Of a stretch of 49,421 bases of DNA, positions 33,698 through 42,165 are shown piece by piece. Origin of the DNA: CAZFLM01 sp964519955 (lineage in GTDB: Bacteria; Armatimonadota; Chthonomonadetes; Chthonomonadales; CAJBBX01). Position 1 is the stretch's first letter. Every line of letters starts with the position of its first letter. The position numbers and the translations under genes were made by a program. The notes under the pieces are model-generated. The model did not search any database, was not told where the DNA came from, and saw only the letters and a list, made by a program, of their open reading frames with translations. The stretch is taken from NCBI GenBank assembly GCA_964519955.1, contig CAZFLM010000053.1, positions 1 through 49,421 of the forward strand, read 5' to 3'.

Positions 33698-34330
33698 ATG
33701 TCCAGAGTGATGAACCTACACACCGACGAAGCCCGCTACGAAGCCGAGCGATTCTCGTCGGATCTGCTGCAAGTTCTGCGGGGCCTGCGCCCGGTTGAGC
33801 CCGAGTGGCGCGCCGCCGGACTCTCCATCGTCCAGGTGCGAGCCTGCGACGACCTCCGCCTCGGCCCGCTGCCGATCTCCCGCCTCGCGAGCCACGTGGG
33901 GGTCGGCCTCCCGGACATGCTGGAGGCTACCCGCCGCCTGGAGCAGCTCGGCATCGTGGAGCGCGTGCCCACTCCCGCCGACCGGCGCCTGGGGATGGTG
34001 AAGCTGACGGCCTACGGGCAGGAGATCGCCGAGGAGTGGCACGCGTCGCGCGCACATCGGGCCGCCGCGGCGCTGGCCGGCCTGACCCCGTTGGAGCGGC
34101 ACGCGGTCCTGGATGTGCTGGAACGGATGGCCTTCGACGTCGCGCGGATGGACGCTGCGATGCCCGGTCCGCTGGCGCAGGTCGAGACCTACCATCCTGA
34201 GCCGGAGGTGCTGGCCGAATCCGGCCGGACCGAGCCGCCCCGCTCACCGAGGAGCAAGCCGTCGTCCTCCACGACACCCTCGCGGACCGTACGGCCGGCG
34301 GGCACGGGGCAGTGGGCCTGGAGCCGATGA
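33698..34330 (+). CDS. MarR-family transcriptional regulator, C-terminus possibly frameshifted
   Basis: Residues about 20-150 form a MarR winged helix: LSIVQVRACDDLRLGPLPISRLASHVGV as the first helices, LPDMLEATRRLEQLGIVERVPTPADRRLGMVKLT as recognition helix and wing, then LTPLERHAVLDVLERMAFDVARM. After residue about 175 the sequence becomes Pro/Ser/Arg-rich (PPRSPRSKPSSSTTPSRT), unlike the family. In another frame the same DNA reads PLTEEQAVVLHDTLADRTAG and stays open to 34392, suggesting a single-base indel near 34225-34240. Its target is unknown; neighbours are not obviously regulated by it. Confidence 0.82.
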   Translation: MSRVMNLHTDEARYEAERFSSDLLQVLRGLRPVEPEWRAAGLSIVQVRACDDLRLGPLPISRLASHVGVGLPDMLEATRRLEQLGIVERVPTPADRRLGMVKLTAYGQEIAEEWHASRAHRAAAALAGLTPLERHAVLDVLERMAFDVARMDAAMPGPLAQVETYHPEPEVLAESGRTEPPRSPRSKPSSSTTPSRTVRPAGTGQWAWSR

Positions 34331-34414
34331 TGCCGACTGCGCTCGACGCGGTCCGCCCGCTCCGACAGGCGCCGCGAGATGATCGGAGCTGACCGACCTG
34401 CCTCGCCGCAGCGG

Positions 34415-34792
34415 TCAGCCCGCCGTCCGCTCGACGAGGCGATACCCTCCGATGACCTCGATCTGGCCGACGATGTGGCGGTTGAACTCCGCCAACTCCT
34501 CCGCGGGTATCCAGTACTCCAGATGGTGCGGCCCGCCGACGCGCTGCACCGTGTACCCCGCCAGGTGGTCCCGCCGCACGCCAAACCTCGTCACATAGCC
34601 CACGCATCCCGACGCCGGGTCCTTCGTGTTCCACTCCCGCGCAATCTGCGCCGCGTACTCCTCGTTCAGCACCGGGTAGAAGATGGGCTGATGTGGCAGC
34701 CGCGGCGGGAACTCGCGATACCCGCTCGCCGCGATCAGATCGAGCTCCGCCTGCCCCACCGGCCGGAACAACTCCACCGTCGCCTCGTCCAT
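34415..34792 (-). CDS. Small conserved protein, often labelled ADP-ribosylation/crystallin J1
   Basis: The 125-residue product matches a widespread uncharacterised family by the segments ELFRPVGQAELDLIAASGYREFPPRLP, QPIFYPVLNEEYAAQIAREWN, GYVTRFGV and WIPAEELAEFNRHIVGQIEV. The database label ADP-ribosylation/crystallin J1 is a name only; no ADP-ribosylglycohydrolase motif is present. It is probably a cytoplasmic single-domain protein. GGGAGG lies seven bases before the ATG. Confidence 0.85.
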   Translation of the reverse strand: MDEATVELFRPVGQAELDLIAASGYREFPPRLPHQPIFYPVLNEEYAAQIAREWNTKDPASGCVGYVTRFGVRRDHLAGYTVQRVGGPHHLEYWIPAEELAEFNRHIVGQIEVIGGYRLVERTAG

Positions 34793-34928
34793 GCCGTCGC
34801 CTCCCGCCTTGTCACGCTACGCAGCAGGTTAGGCCGCCGGCGGGGGAACTCCTGCCGCGACACCGGCAGGATGACGTCAGCGGGGCGGCGAAGGGAATGG
34901 AACTGCAGCGCGCGCTACGAGGAAGAGG

Positions 34929-35636
34929 ATGCCGGTACACGAACCCAGCCCGATCGACGAACTCACCGATGCCGCCCGATATGGCGACTTGGAAACGGTG
35001 CGTTCGCTCGTCCAGGGCGGCGTCGACCTGAACGCACTTGATCGGAGTGACCAGACCCCGCTCGCCACCGCCGCGCTGTACAACCAGCCTGAGGTAGCAG
35101 CGCTGCTGCTCGAAGCCGGCGCGCGCATCGAGGCGTACTCGAATCGGCGCGGGACGGCGCTGATCTGCGCGGCCCAGTACGCCTCCGCCGATCTGGTGCG
35201 CTACCTCCTGGAGCATGGCGCCGACGTCGACGCGAAGGACAGCTACGGCCTGTCGGCGACGGAGTACGCCGCCATGAACGGCCGCATCGCCAACCTCGAA
35301 GTGCTGATCGCGGGCGGGGCGGACGTACACCGAGACGGGATGTCGGCGCTGCGCCGCGCGGTGAAGTGCGGATGCACCGAGAACGTGCGGATCCTCTGGG
35401 AGGCAGGCGCCGCTTCGGACGCATCGGACGAAGGGCTCTGTCTGTTGCTAGCCTTCGCCGTGAGGCACGCCAGCATCGACGTGGTACGCCTGTTGCTGCG
35501 GCTTGGCGTTCGGCCCGATCCCGCGATCGCCGCGTTCGCCCGGCAGCGGGGACGCCGCGACGTGGTCGTGCTCCTGCGCTCGTATCCGCCGCCTGACCAG
35601 GCCTCGGGTGACGGTCCCTCCGCTGCCGCCCCGTAG
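34929..35636 (+). CDS. Ankyrin-repeat protein
   Basis: The 235-residue product consists of about six ankyrin repeats with no signal peptide or membrane helix. Repeats are seen as DLETVRSLVQGGVDLNALDRSDQTPLATAA, NQPEVAALLLEAGARIEAYS, SADLVRYLLEHGADVDAKDSYGLSATEYAA, RIANLEVLIAGGADVHRDG, CTENVRILWEAGAASD and ASIDVVRLLLRLGVRPD. It would act as a cytoplasmic protein-binding scaffold; the partner is unknown. GAGGAAGAGG immediately precedes the ATG. It is the second ankyrin gene in the window but lacks the membrane helix of the first. Confidence 0.88.
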   Translation: MPVHEPSPIDELTDAARYGDLETVRSLVQGGVDLNALDRSDQTPLATAALYNQPEVAALLLEAGARIEAYSNRRGTALICAAQYASADLVRYLLEHGADVDAKDSYGLSATEYAAMNGRIANLEVLIAGGADVHRDGMSALRRAVKCGCTENVRILWEAGAASDASDEGLCLLLAFAVRHASIDVVRLLLRLGVRPDPAIAAFARQRGRRDVVVLLRSYPPPDQASGDGPSAAAP

Positions 35637-35757
35637 GAGCGCCACTCGGTAGGGTTGGTCCACGCATCCAGCGAAGCTCACGCAGGACACCCGCCGCCCC
35701 GTGGCGAACAAATAGCGCATACACCCGTCTACAGCCTGACCACGGGAGGAGACCGCC

Positions 35758-37971
35758 ATGCTCCGGAAGCTCGCCGCTCTCTGCGCTCTGCTCGCCATCG
35801 CTGCATCGTCCGCCAGTGCCGCCGCACCAGGCGCCATCGGCAAGTGGGTCGTGCTCGGCCCGTTCCCCAACCCGAAGCCCGCGAACGCGACCGTACGGCC
35901 GCGCGGCGGCTTCGACACCGACTACCTGAAGTCGCTGGGCGGCGAGGCGAAGGCCGTCGTCAAGGTGGGCGCCACGGTCCAGGTGCCCGGCGGCGAGGCC
36001 GCGAAGGCGCGGGCGGTCGTCTCGACGCCGGGCGGGCACGTCGACTTCGCCAAGGTCTACACGCAGACCGAGAACAAGCTGGTCTACTGCTACGCGGAGT
36101 TCACCTCGGCGGCCGAGGAGGAGGCGCTCGTCTTCCTGGGCTCCGACGACGGTGCCAAGGCGTGGCTCAACGGGCAGCTCGTGTGGGATGTGTACCCCCA
36201 GGGCGGCCGGGGCTATGTGGCACGGCAAGATCAGTTCAAGGCACGCCTCGTCAAGGGCGTGAACCGCCTGCTCGTGAAGGTGGAGAACGGCGGCGGCGGC
36301 TGGGAGGTCGGCGTCGAGGTCCTCGGCAAGGCGGCGGCCCAGCCCATCCTCGCGGAGCAGGCCCGCGCGCAGAAGGTCCGCGAGGCGCTGAACCTGGAGA
36401 TCGAGCCGCTGCGCACCTACCCCGGCTACGTGTTCGACCCCGGCCCGTTCCCGCGCATCGGCTGGCGAGACGCGGAGGCCGCCCGGAAGCTGGTCGGAAA
36501 CGTGCCGCTCAAGGTGCGCTGGTTCGACGCGAAGCTGAACCCGGTGGCCACCGCCAAGACGCCCGGGCGGTACATGGCGGTCGTCGAGGGCACGATGCCC
36601 GGCGGTCTGCCGCTGCGCGCCGGGCTCACGTTCTACTGCAAGCCGCCGGACGCCCTTCAGATGTGGCAGCAGGACTGGGGGCTGCAGATCCCCTATCTCG
36701 GCAAACCGTACGACGAGGCCGCATGGCGGGAGCGCTCCGAGGCAAACGCCAGGGTGGCGGGCAGCCTGTTCCGCGAGTCGATCATGACCACCGGCGGCGG
36801 GGCCGTGTTCCTCGCGGCGGCGGCCGAGGCCAAGCCGCAGGGTCGCCCGCCGCTCTTCATCGAGTCGCCCGACGTGGTGCACTGCGACTACCAGGTCGCG
36901 CTCAAGATGAAGCTGCTGGGCCGCACCCCCACCCCGCTCGCCCCGCCGCGCCTCCGCACCGGCAAGCCGGCGCCGGTCCTGCACGAGGGCACGCTCGCTG
37001 AGGCCGGGATGAAGCCGGACGCCAAGGAGAAGATCGACGCCGTCTGCCGGAAGTGGGCCGAGACCTCCGGCGAGCCGTTCGCGCTGCTCGTCGCGCGGCA
37101 TGGCGTCATCGTCACGCACGAGGCGTTCGGCAACCTGGCGCCCGGCGTGGCCTGCAGCACCTCCTTCCGCAACGAGGTGGCCTCCATCACCAAGGCGATC
37201 TCGGGCATGGTGTTCGGCCGCTTTGTCGACCAGGGCCTCGCGTCCATCGACGAGCCCATCGGCAAGATCCTGCCCGACTTCCCCACCACCGGACCGAAGG
37301 CGCTCACCTTCCGCCACTGCTTCACCCACACGAACGGGTTCGAGGGCCACGGCGACTTCGGCGGCATCTGGAACCCGTACCTGGACAACGTGCTGCGCAA
37401 CTGGCTCCCGGTGCTCAAGCCCGGCACGAAGCACGTCTACAACGGCATGGGCTACGACCTGGCGGGCAAGGCGATGGAGATGATCACGGGCAAGTCGATC
37501 CCGCGCATCTTCAAGGAGGGGCTCTTCGCGCCGCTCGGACTGGAGGACGCGCCGCAGAACGACATGGCCTTCGGCGCCCACCTGACGGCGCGCGAGCTGG
37601 GCACGATCGCGCAGCTCATGCTGAACAAGGGGAGCTACGGCGACAAGGAGTACATGTCCGAGGCCACGTTCCTCAAGCTGCTCCCGGTCTCGCTGCAGCG
37701 CTTCTGGCCCGCCATCGACGTGACGTGGGGCATCGGCCTGACGCCGTCCGCCGAGCGCAGGCCCGGCGCTCCCTCCAACTCGACCGATCCGAAGGACCTG
37801 AGCCTCGGCCCACGCACCATCGGCCACGGCAGCGCCACGAGCTGCATCCTGCGCGTCGACCCGGACCAGGACCTCGTCATCGCCATGATCCGCCGCACGG
37901 CCGGCAAGGACTACGACGCGAACGCCAAGGCGCTCTTCGCGGCCGTGGCGGATGGGGTGGTCAGGAAGTAG
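35758..37971 (+). CDS. Exported serine hydrolase (beta-lactamase/esterase fold) with N-terminal beta-sandwich domain
   Basis: The 737-residue product has a signal peptide (ending SSASAAAPG). Residues about 25-190 resemble a galactose-binding/PA14-like domain (WVVLGPFPN, FLGSDDGAKAWLNGQLVWD, GVNRLLVKVENGGGGW). The C-terminal part, about 410-737, is a class C beta-lactamase-type hydrolase with S476-I-T-K479 as the nucleophile/base pair and GHGS as the third motif. The second motif reads Y561-N-G rather than the usual Y-x-N. True antibiotic hydrolysis is unlikely; esterase or peptidase activity on cell-wall or carbohydrate esters is more probable for such fusions. GGGAGGAG precedes the ATG. Confidence 0.88.
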   Translation: MLRKLAALCALLAIAASSASAAAPGAIGKWVVLGPFPNPKPANATVRPRGGFDTDYLKSLGGEAKAVVKVGATVQVPGGEAAKARAVVSTPGGHVDFAKVYTQTENKLVYCYAEFTSAAEEEALVFLGSDDGAKAWLNGQLVWDVYPQGGRGYVARQDQFKARLVKGVNRLLVKVENGGGGWEVGVEVLGKAAAQPILAEQARAQKVREALNLEIEPLRTYPGYVFDPGPFPRIGWRDAEAARKLVGNVPLKVRWFDAKLNPVATAKTPGRYMAVVEGTMPGGLPLRAGLTFYCKPPDALQMWQQDWGLQIPYLGKPYDEAAWRERSEANARVAGSLFRESIMTTGGGAVFLAAAAEAKPQGRPPLFIESPDVVHCDYQVALKMKLLGRTPTPLAPPRLRTGKPAPVLHEGTLAEAGMKPDAKEKIDAVCRKWAETSGEPFALLVARHGVIVTHEAFGNLAPGVACSTSFRNEVASITKAISGMVFGRFVDQGLASIDEPIGKILPDFPTTGPKALTFRHCFTHTNGFEGHGDFGGIWNPYLDNVLRNWLPVLKPGTKHVYNGMGYDLAGKAMEMITGKSIPRIFKEGLFAPLGLEDAPQNDMAFGAHLTARELGTIAQLMLNKGSYGDKEYMSEATFLKLLPVSLQRFWPAIDVTWGIGLTPSAERRPGAPSNSTDPKDLSLGPRTIGHGSATSCILRVDPDQDLVIAMIRRTAGKDYDANAKALFAAVADGVVRK

Positions 37972-38068
37972 ACCCTTGGCAAGCCGACGACCTGCCCGTC
38001 GGGACGGCCGCCACGACGACGGCCGGAGCACAACGACTCCGGGCCACGAAGCCTGACAGGAGAACCAC

Positions 38069-38983
38069 GTGCACTACCAGCAGCCCCGCTACGCGCCGGC
38101 CCCGAAGTCGTCACCGGCGCCGGCCATCCTCAGCATCCTGGTTGCAGTTGCGCTGGCAGTAGGAGGATGGTTCACCTACCAGTACAAGCTCAAGGGACAG
38201 GGCACGCCGGTCGCCGGAGGCCGGTTCTCGCTGAGCACCAAGGGCTTCTGCCGAGTGACGACCGCCGGACCGTCCGGCCCGAACGCCAACCTGACCATCC
38301 GCATCTCCGCGCCGAACGCGGAGGACCTGATGCGCGTGCAGGGGGTCGCCGCCAAGGCGCGCGTGACGACGGCGTCCGGGCCGATGGACGTCCGCGTGGA
38401 GCCTACCAGCATCGGCCCGATCGTCGGGCTGAGCAAGGGAGGGCCGACGCGCTCCGCGTCCCTCAGATTCCGGCTCGCGAGCGGCGACGTTGGATCGGCA
38501 AGCTCGTTCGAGGGCGAGTTGCTGATGGACGCCGGCCCAGTCCTGCGCTTCACGTTTTCGCGCGGCGAGCTGACGCCTGGCACGGTGAAGCGGCAAGGCA
38601 GCATGGCCGTCACCGTTCAGAAGGTCCAGACGACAGGCAGCAGGCTGGATGTGCAGTTCGGGTACGAGGTACCGGTCCCGCGGCAGTTCGGTGAGCGAGG
38701 CGGCGACACAGACCCGTTCACCGCGCTCCTGCGCCCGGCGGATGCCGAACTTACCGACGAGGAGGGCAAGGTCCATCCGCCGATCAGCTCGGGCGGTGGA
38801 GGGGGATTCGGCCGCGTTGGCGGGCAGGCCACCCAGATGTCCGCCCGAGCGGCGTTCGGCTTCGATACAACCAGCATCCGCGGCGTGAAGTCCGTCACGC
38901 TGAAGATGGTAGACAAGTCCGATCGCATCGAGCGCGTGCCCTTCAAGATCGATGCAGGTTGGCTGGCGAGCCCGCCGGGATAG
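38069..38983 (+). CDS. Membrane-anchored protein of unknown function
   Basis: The 304-residue product starts at GTG 38069, seven bases after AGGAGA. A Pro/Tyr-rich cytoplasmic tail (HYQQPRYAPAPKSS) precedes one helix (AILSILVAVALAVGGWFTY). The rest is beta-rich with no recognised motif: LRFRLASGDVGSASSFEGEL, LDVQFGYEVPVPRQFGERGG and a final GVKSVTLKMVDKSDRIERVPFKI. A Gly-rich loop (SSGGGGGFGRVGGQ) lies at about 238-255. It ends 20 bases before a strong hairpin. Confidence 0.7.
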   Translation: MHYQQPRYAPAPKSSPAPAILSILVAVALAVGGWFTYQYKLKGQGTPVAGGRFSLSTKGFCRVTTAGPSGPNANLTIRISAPNAEDLMRVQGVAAKARVTTASGPMDVRVEPTSIGPIVGLSKGGPTRSASLRFRLASGDVGSASSFEGELLMDAGPVLRFTFSRGELTPGTVKRQGSMAVTVQKVQTTGSRLDVQFGYEVPVPRQFGERGGDTDPFTALLRPADAELTDEEGKVHPPISSGGGGGFGRVGGQATQMSARAAFGFDTTSIRGVKSVTLKMVDKSDRIERVPFKIDAGWLASPPG

Positions 38984-39002
38984 CGCGGGCGCAGTCACAT
39001 GG

Positions 39003-39037
39003 GGAGCCCGGCCAGGCGCCACAGCCGGCCGGGCTCC
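39003..39037. terminator. Hairpin terminator between 38069 gene and mla operon
   Basis: GGAGCCCGGCC (39003-39013) and GGCCGGGCTCC (39027-39037) form a perfect 11-bp stem with a 13-base loop. It follows the stop at 38983 and precedes the mlaE promoter. No T-run follows. Confidence 0.65.
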
Positions 39038-39044
39038 GCCCACC

Positions 39045-39102
39045 GTTCGACCTTCGACCTTCGCCCTTCGACGCCTTTCCCCTTTGACCTTTCCCCTCTC
39101 GC
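39045..39102. repeat. Pyrimidine-rich heptanucleotide array before mlaE
   Basis: Units GTTCGAC, CTTCGAC, CTTCGCC, CTTCGAC (39045-39072) are followed by more diverged units including CTTTGAC (39082-39088), CTTTCCC and CTCTCGC. The seven-base period matches the arrays at 4534 and 45942. The CTTTGACC unit supplies the -35 box of the mlaE promoter. Confidence 0.7.
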
Positions 39103-39113
39103 CCCGCTATAAT
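39084..39113 (+). promoter_or_regulatory. Sigma-A promoter of the mla operon, predicted leaderless start
   Basis: TTGACC (39084-39089) and a perfect TATAAT (39108-39113) are spaced by 18 bases. The expected transcription start, about seven bases after the -10, coincides with the mlaE ATG at 39120. No Shine-Dalgarno precedes that ATG, consistent with a leaderless transcript. Confidence 0.8.
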
Positions 39114-39119
39114 GCCAGC

Positions 39120-39920
39120 ATGGCCGAGCAAGAGGCTGTTGCGATCACCCCCCGTCGCGGTGCCGTCCACGATCTGCTCGAGTTCGTGGGCGAGACCACG
39201 CTCCTGGCATGGAGTGCGGTCACCTACCTGCTACGCGGCCAGTTCAGCATGCGCGAGGCCGTCCGGCAGATGGCCGTCCTCGGCGCGGACTCGCTGCCCA
39301 TCGTACTCCTCACCGTGGGCTCCACCGGGGCGGTCATGTCGCTCTACACGGTGGGCATCTTCATCACCTACGGCGCCGTCAACCTGATCGGCGGCACCAT
39401 CGCCATCGCGTTCCTGCTCGAGCTGGCCCCGCTGCTCGCCGGGGTGGCCTTCGCCTCGCGGACGGCTGCGGCGATTGCGGCCGAGCTGGGCTCCATGGTC
39501 GTCACCGAGCAAATCGACGCCCTCCGCGCGCTGGCCGTCTCCCCGGTCCGCCATCTGGTCGCGCCGCGTGTGCTGGCGTGCGTGCTGATGCTGCCCGTCG
39601 CCACCGTGTTCGCGGACCTGGCCGGCATCGGCGGCGGCATGCTGATGGCGGCGGCTCACGGCGTGCCGCAGAGCACGTTCATCGAGTCGATCCGCAACTT
39701 CGCGGTGCCATCGGACCTGCTCAAGGGGCTCGTCAAGACGTTCTGGTTCGGCTTCACCATTGCCGTAGTCGCGTGCCGCCAGGGGCTCAGGACCAAGGGC
39801 GGCGCGAGTGGGGTCGGCCGGGCGACCACCAGCTCGGTCGTCGCGTGCGTGGTGCTCGTGTTCATCTGCGACTTCGTGCTCGCGCAGATGCTGGGCGCGC
39901 TGAGCGGCGGGCGGCGTTAG
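39120..39920 (+). CDS. mlaE: MlaE-family ABC transporter permease (phospholipid transport)
   Basis: The 266-residue product has the MlaE fold of about five to six helices. Recognisable segments are LPIVLLTVGSTGAVMSLYTVGIF, LELAPLLAGVAFASRTAAAIAAELGSMVVTEQIDALRALAVSP (the conserved permease loop with EQIDAL) and AFTIAV-like C-terminal helices. It forms the membrane part of an MCE transporter moving phospholipids between inner and outer membrane. The start at 39120 is favoured by the promoter position and by loss of family similarity upstream; the frame itself is open from 38952. It is followed at four bases by the ATPase gene. Confidence 0.94.
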   Translation: MAEQEAVAITPRRGAVHDLLEFVGETTLLAWSAVTYLLRGQFSMREAVRQMAVLGADSLPIVLLTVGSTGAVMSLYTVGIFITYGAVNLIGGTIAIAFLLELAPLLAGVAFASRTAAAIAAELGSMVVTEQIDALRALAVSPVRHLVAPRVLACVLMLPVATVFADLAGIGGGMLMAAAHGVPQSTFIESIRNFAVPSDLLKGLVKTFWFGFTIAVVACRQGLRTKGGASGVGRATTSSVVACVVLVFICDFVLAQMLGALSGGRR

Positions 39921-39924
39921 GGCC

Positions 39925-40662
39925 ATGCCATCAACCATCACCGCCACCGATCTCGGATATGCTGTCGAGGGCAGGCGCGTACTCTCCGGTGTAAGCCTGG
40001 AGGTGCGCCCGGGCGAGGTGCTCTCGGTGATGGGCATGTCCGGCAGCGGCAAGACCTCGCTGCTGAAGTGCCTGACGCGGCTGCTCGAGCCCACCGAGGG
40101 CACGGTGACGCTGGACGGTACGGACATCACGCACATGCCGGATCGGCAGTTGGAGCCGATCCGCCTGAAGATGGGTCTCGTCTTCCAGTATGCCGCCCTC
40201 TTCGACTCGCTCACGGTGTTCGACAACATCGCGTTCGGCCTGGTCCACAACACGAAGAGGGGCCGCGCCGAGATCGCGCGCATCGTCGCCGACCGCCTGG
40301 CGGAGGTGGACATGGCCGATTCGGCGCAACTGATGCCGGCGCAGCTCTCGGGCGGCATGCGCAAGCGGATCGGCCTGGCGCGTGCCCTGGCGCTGGAGCC
40401 CACCATCCTGCTTTACGACGAGCCGACCAGCGGGCTCGACCCGGTGATTGCCCGCACCATCGACGATCTGATCGTCTCGACGCGCGGCCGGCTGGGCGTG
40501 ACCTCCGTCGTGGTCTCGCACGACATCCGGTCGGTCTTCCGCGTGTCGGACCGCATCGCCATGATCCACGAGGGCGAGTTGGTTGCCGTCGGCACGCCCG
40601 ATGAGATGCGCCGTTCGGAGCACCCGCTCGTGAGGCAGTTCGTCGGCGAGGGGGCGTCCTAG
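39925..40662 (+). CDS. mlaF: MlaF-family ABC transporter ATPase
   Basis: The 245-residue product is a complete ABC ATPase. Walker A is GMSGSGKTS, the Q-loop FQYAALFDSLTVFDNI, the signature LSGGMRKRIGLARAL, Walker B ILLYDEPTSGLDP and the H-loop VVVSHD. The FQxxALFDSLTVxxNI and GGMRKR forms are typical of MlaF. It energises lipid transport with the adjacent MlaE and MCE protein. The start lies four bases after the mlaE stop, so the two are translationally linked. Confidence 0.96.
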   Translation: MPSTITATDLGYAVEGRRVLSGVSLEVRPGEVLSVMGMSGSGKTSLLKCLTRLLEPTEGTVTLDGTDITHMPDRQLEPIRLKMGLVFQYAALFDSLTVFDNIAFGLVHNTKRGRAEIARIVADRLAEVDMADSAQLMPAQLSGGMRKRIGLARALALEPTILLYDEPTSGLDPVIARTIDDLIVSTRGRLGVTSVVVSHDIRSVFRVSDRIAMIHEGELVAVGTPDEMRRSEHPLVRQFVGEGAS

Positions 40663-40690
40663 CTTCGCGCCGGTCACAAGGTAGGTCCAC

Positions 40691-42136
40691 ATGGAAGCCA
40701 AATCCGCTGCAAAGGTCGGCCTGGTCGCCATCATGGGGATCGCCCTGTTCCTGGGGCTCTGGTCCTTCCTGATGCACCTGCGCATGAACCGAAACATGAT
40801 CACCGCCGTGTTCGATGACACGCGCGGGCTCGCCGCGCAGACGCCGGTTCAGATGAACGGCAAGACGGTGGGCGAGGTCGCGTCGGTCGAGCTGCGCGGC
40901 GAGGACCTGAAGCCCGTGGTGACGCTGGCAATCGAGCAGAAGTACCGGATTCCGCCCAACGCCCGCATCCGCATCGCGTCCGGCCTGCTGATCACGGCGC
41001 CGCAGGTGCAGATCTACTGGGAGGGCTCGCCGCAGCCAGGCGACTTGAGCGGCGCGTGGCCCCAGGAGCAGGTGGACCTGCCGCAGAGCATGCTGTCGAC
41101 GGTATCGCCCGAGGCGGAGGAGGCCGTGAGGTCCCTGACGACATCGTTGCAGGACCTGACTCCTTTGCTGAAGCAGAGTCTGAAACAGCTTCAGGGTATA
41201 CTTGCTAGCACCGGCGGTACGATGGACAATCTGAAGGCCGCCACCGGCTCGGCACGCGACCTGATGCGCGATCCTGCGCTGAAGCGCTCGGTGCGCGAGA
41301 CGATGGCGAACCTGACGCTTGCATCGGCCAACGCACGCGACATGTCGGCGACTCTGAGCACCGAGCTGCGCGACATGATCAAGCGCAACGGCGGGAAGGT
41401 GGACGAGTTCGCCAACAACGCGCTCGATCTGCTGGTCGACCTGAAAGAGACCATGAACACCGCGCGGTCCATGGTCGGCAAGCTGAGCGAGCAGGTGGGC
41501 GATCCGCGTCTTCAGCAGTCGCTGCAGGAGACTCTGGATCTGGCGAAGTCGACCCTGGCGCGGTTCAACCAGATCGCGTCTGATATCCATCAGTTCACGG
41601 GCGACCCTGAAGTCCAGACGAACCTGAAGACGACGACGCAGAGCCTGCGCGAGGCATCGCTCAGGGGCGAAGAGATCGCGTCGCGCGTCGGCAAGCTCGT
41701 GGACCGGATCGGCATCCCGTCGGTGAGTCGCCCGTTTGGCATCGGCGACCCGCAGTTCAACGTCGACGTGACGGTCCGCGATCGCTCGCCGTGGTTCCGC
41801 TCGGATGTGGTGTTGCGACTGCCGGTGGCCAACAAAGGCGCCGTCCGGCTCGGCCTGTGGGACTTCGCGGACCGCAACCGACTGATCGCGCAATACGAAA
41901 CGCCGATCAGCATCGGGGCGATGCGATACGGGATCTACGCCGGCAAACTGGGCGCAGGATGGGACGTGCCCGTGGGCCGGCGAAGCCGGATCATCTTGGA
42001 TCTGCATGATCCGAACAACCTGCAGCTCGACACGCGCGCGCTGCTGGACGTCAACAAGGATTTCGGGCTGTGGTTCGGCGCCGACAGCCTGTTCCGCAAA
42101 TCGGTACCGCTCATCGGAGTCCGATTGAGTCGGTGA
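40691..42136 (+). CDS. mlaD: MlaD-like MCE-domain protein with long C-terminal coiled coil
   Basis: The 481-residue product has one N-terminal helix (VGLVAIMGIALFLGLWSFLM), an MCE domain at about residues 35-115 (ITAVFDDTRGLAAQTPVQMNGKTVGEV through IRIASGLLITAPQVQI) and a long helical region (about 130-340). The last 110 residues are beta-rich (VDVTVRDRSPWFRSDVVLRL to LFRKSVPLIGVRLS), like an outer-membrane or porin-like end. E. coli MlaD is about 180 residues, so this is an extended version that might bridge more of the periplasm. It lies 28 bases after mlaF and 29 bases before rplI. Confidence 0.92.
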   Translation: MEAKSAAKVGLVAIMGIALFLGLWSFLMHLRMNRNMITAVFDDTRGLAAQTPVQMNGKTVGEVASVELRGEDLKPVVTLAIEQKYRIPPNARIRIASGLLITAPQVQIYWEGSPQPGDLSGAWPQEQVDLPQSMLSTVSPEAEEAVRSLTTSLQDLTPLLKQSLKQLQGILASTGGTMDNLKAATGSARDLMRDPALKRSVRETMANLTLASANARDMSATLSTELRDMIKRNGGKVDEFANNALDLLVDLKETMNTARSMVGKLSEQVGDPRLQQSLQETLDLAKSTLARFNQIASDIHQFTGDPEVQTNLKTTTQSLREASLRGEEIASRVGKLVDRIGIPSVSRPFGIGDPQFNVDVTVRDRSPWFRSDVVLRLPVANKGAVRLGLWDFADRNRLIAQYETPISIGAMRYGIYAGKLGAGWDVPVGRRSRIILDLHDPNNLQLDTRALLDVNKDFGLWFGADSLFRKSVPLIGVRLSR

Positions 42137-42165
42137 CGGCGCCGCCACGATGGAGAGTGATACGG

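Noticed and set aside
35758..37971. Antibiotic resistance beta-lactamase
   Set aside because: The altered second motif, size and extra N-terminal domain point to an exported esterase or peptidase-like enzyme.
34963..38031. 1022-codon open frame on the minus strand
   Set aside because: It covers the ankyrin and serine-hydrolase genes, whose motifs prove the plus strand codes; the antisense product is Arg/Ala-rich noise.
40211..42148. 645-codon minus-strand frame over mlaF and mlaD
   Set aside because: The ABC and MCE motifs on the plus strand settle the coding direction.
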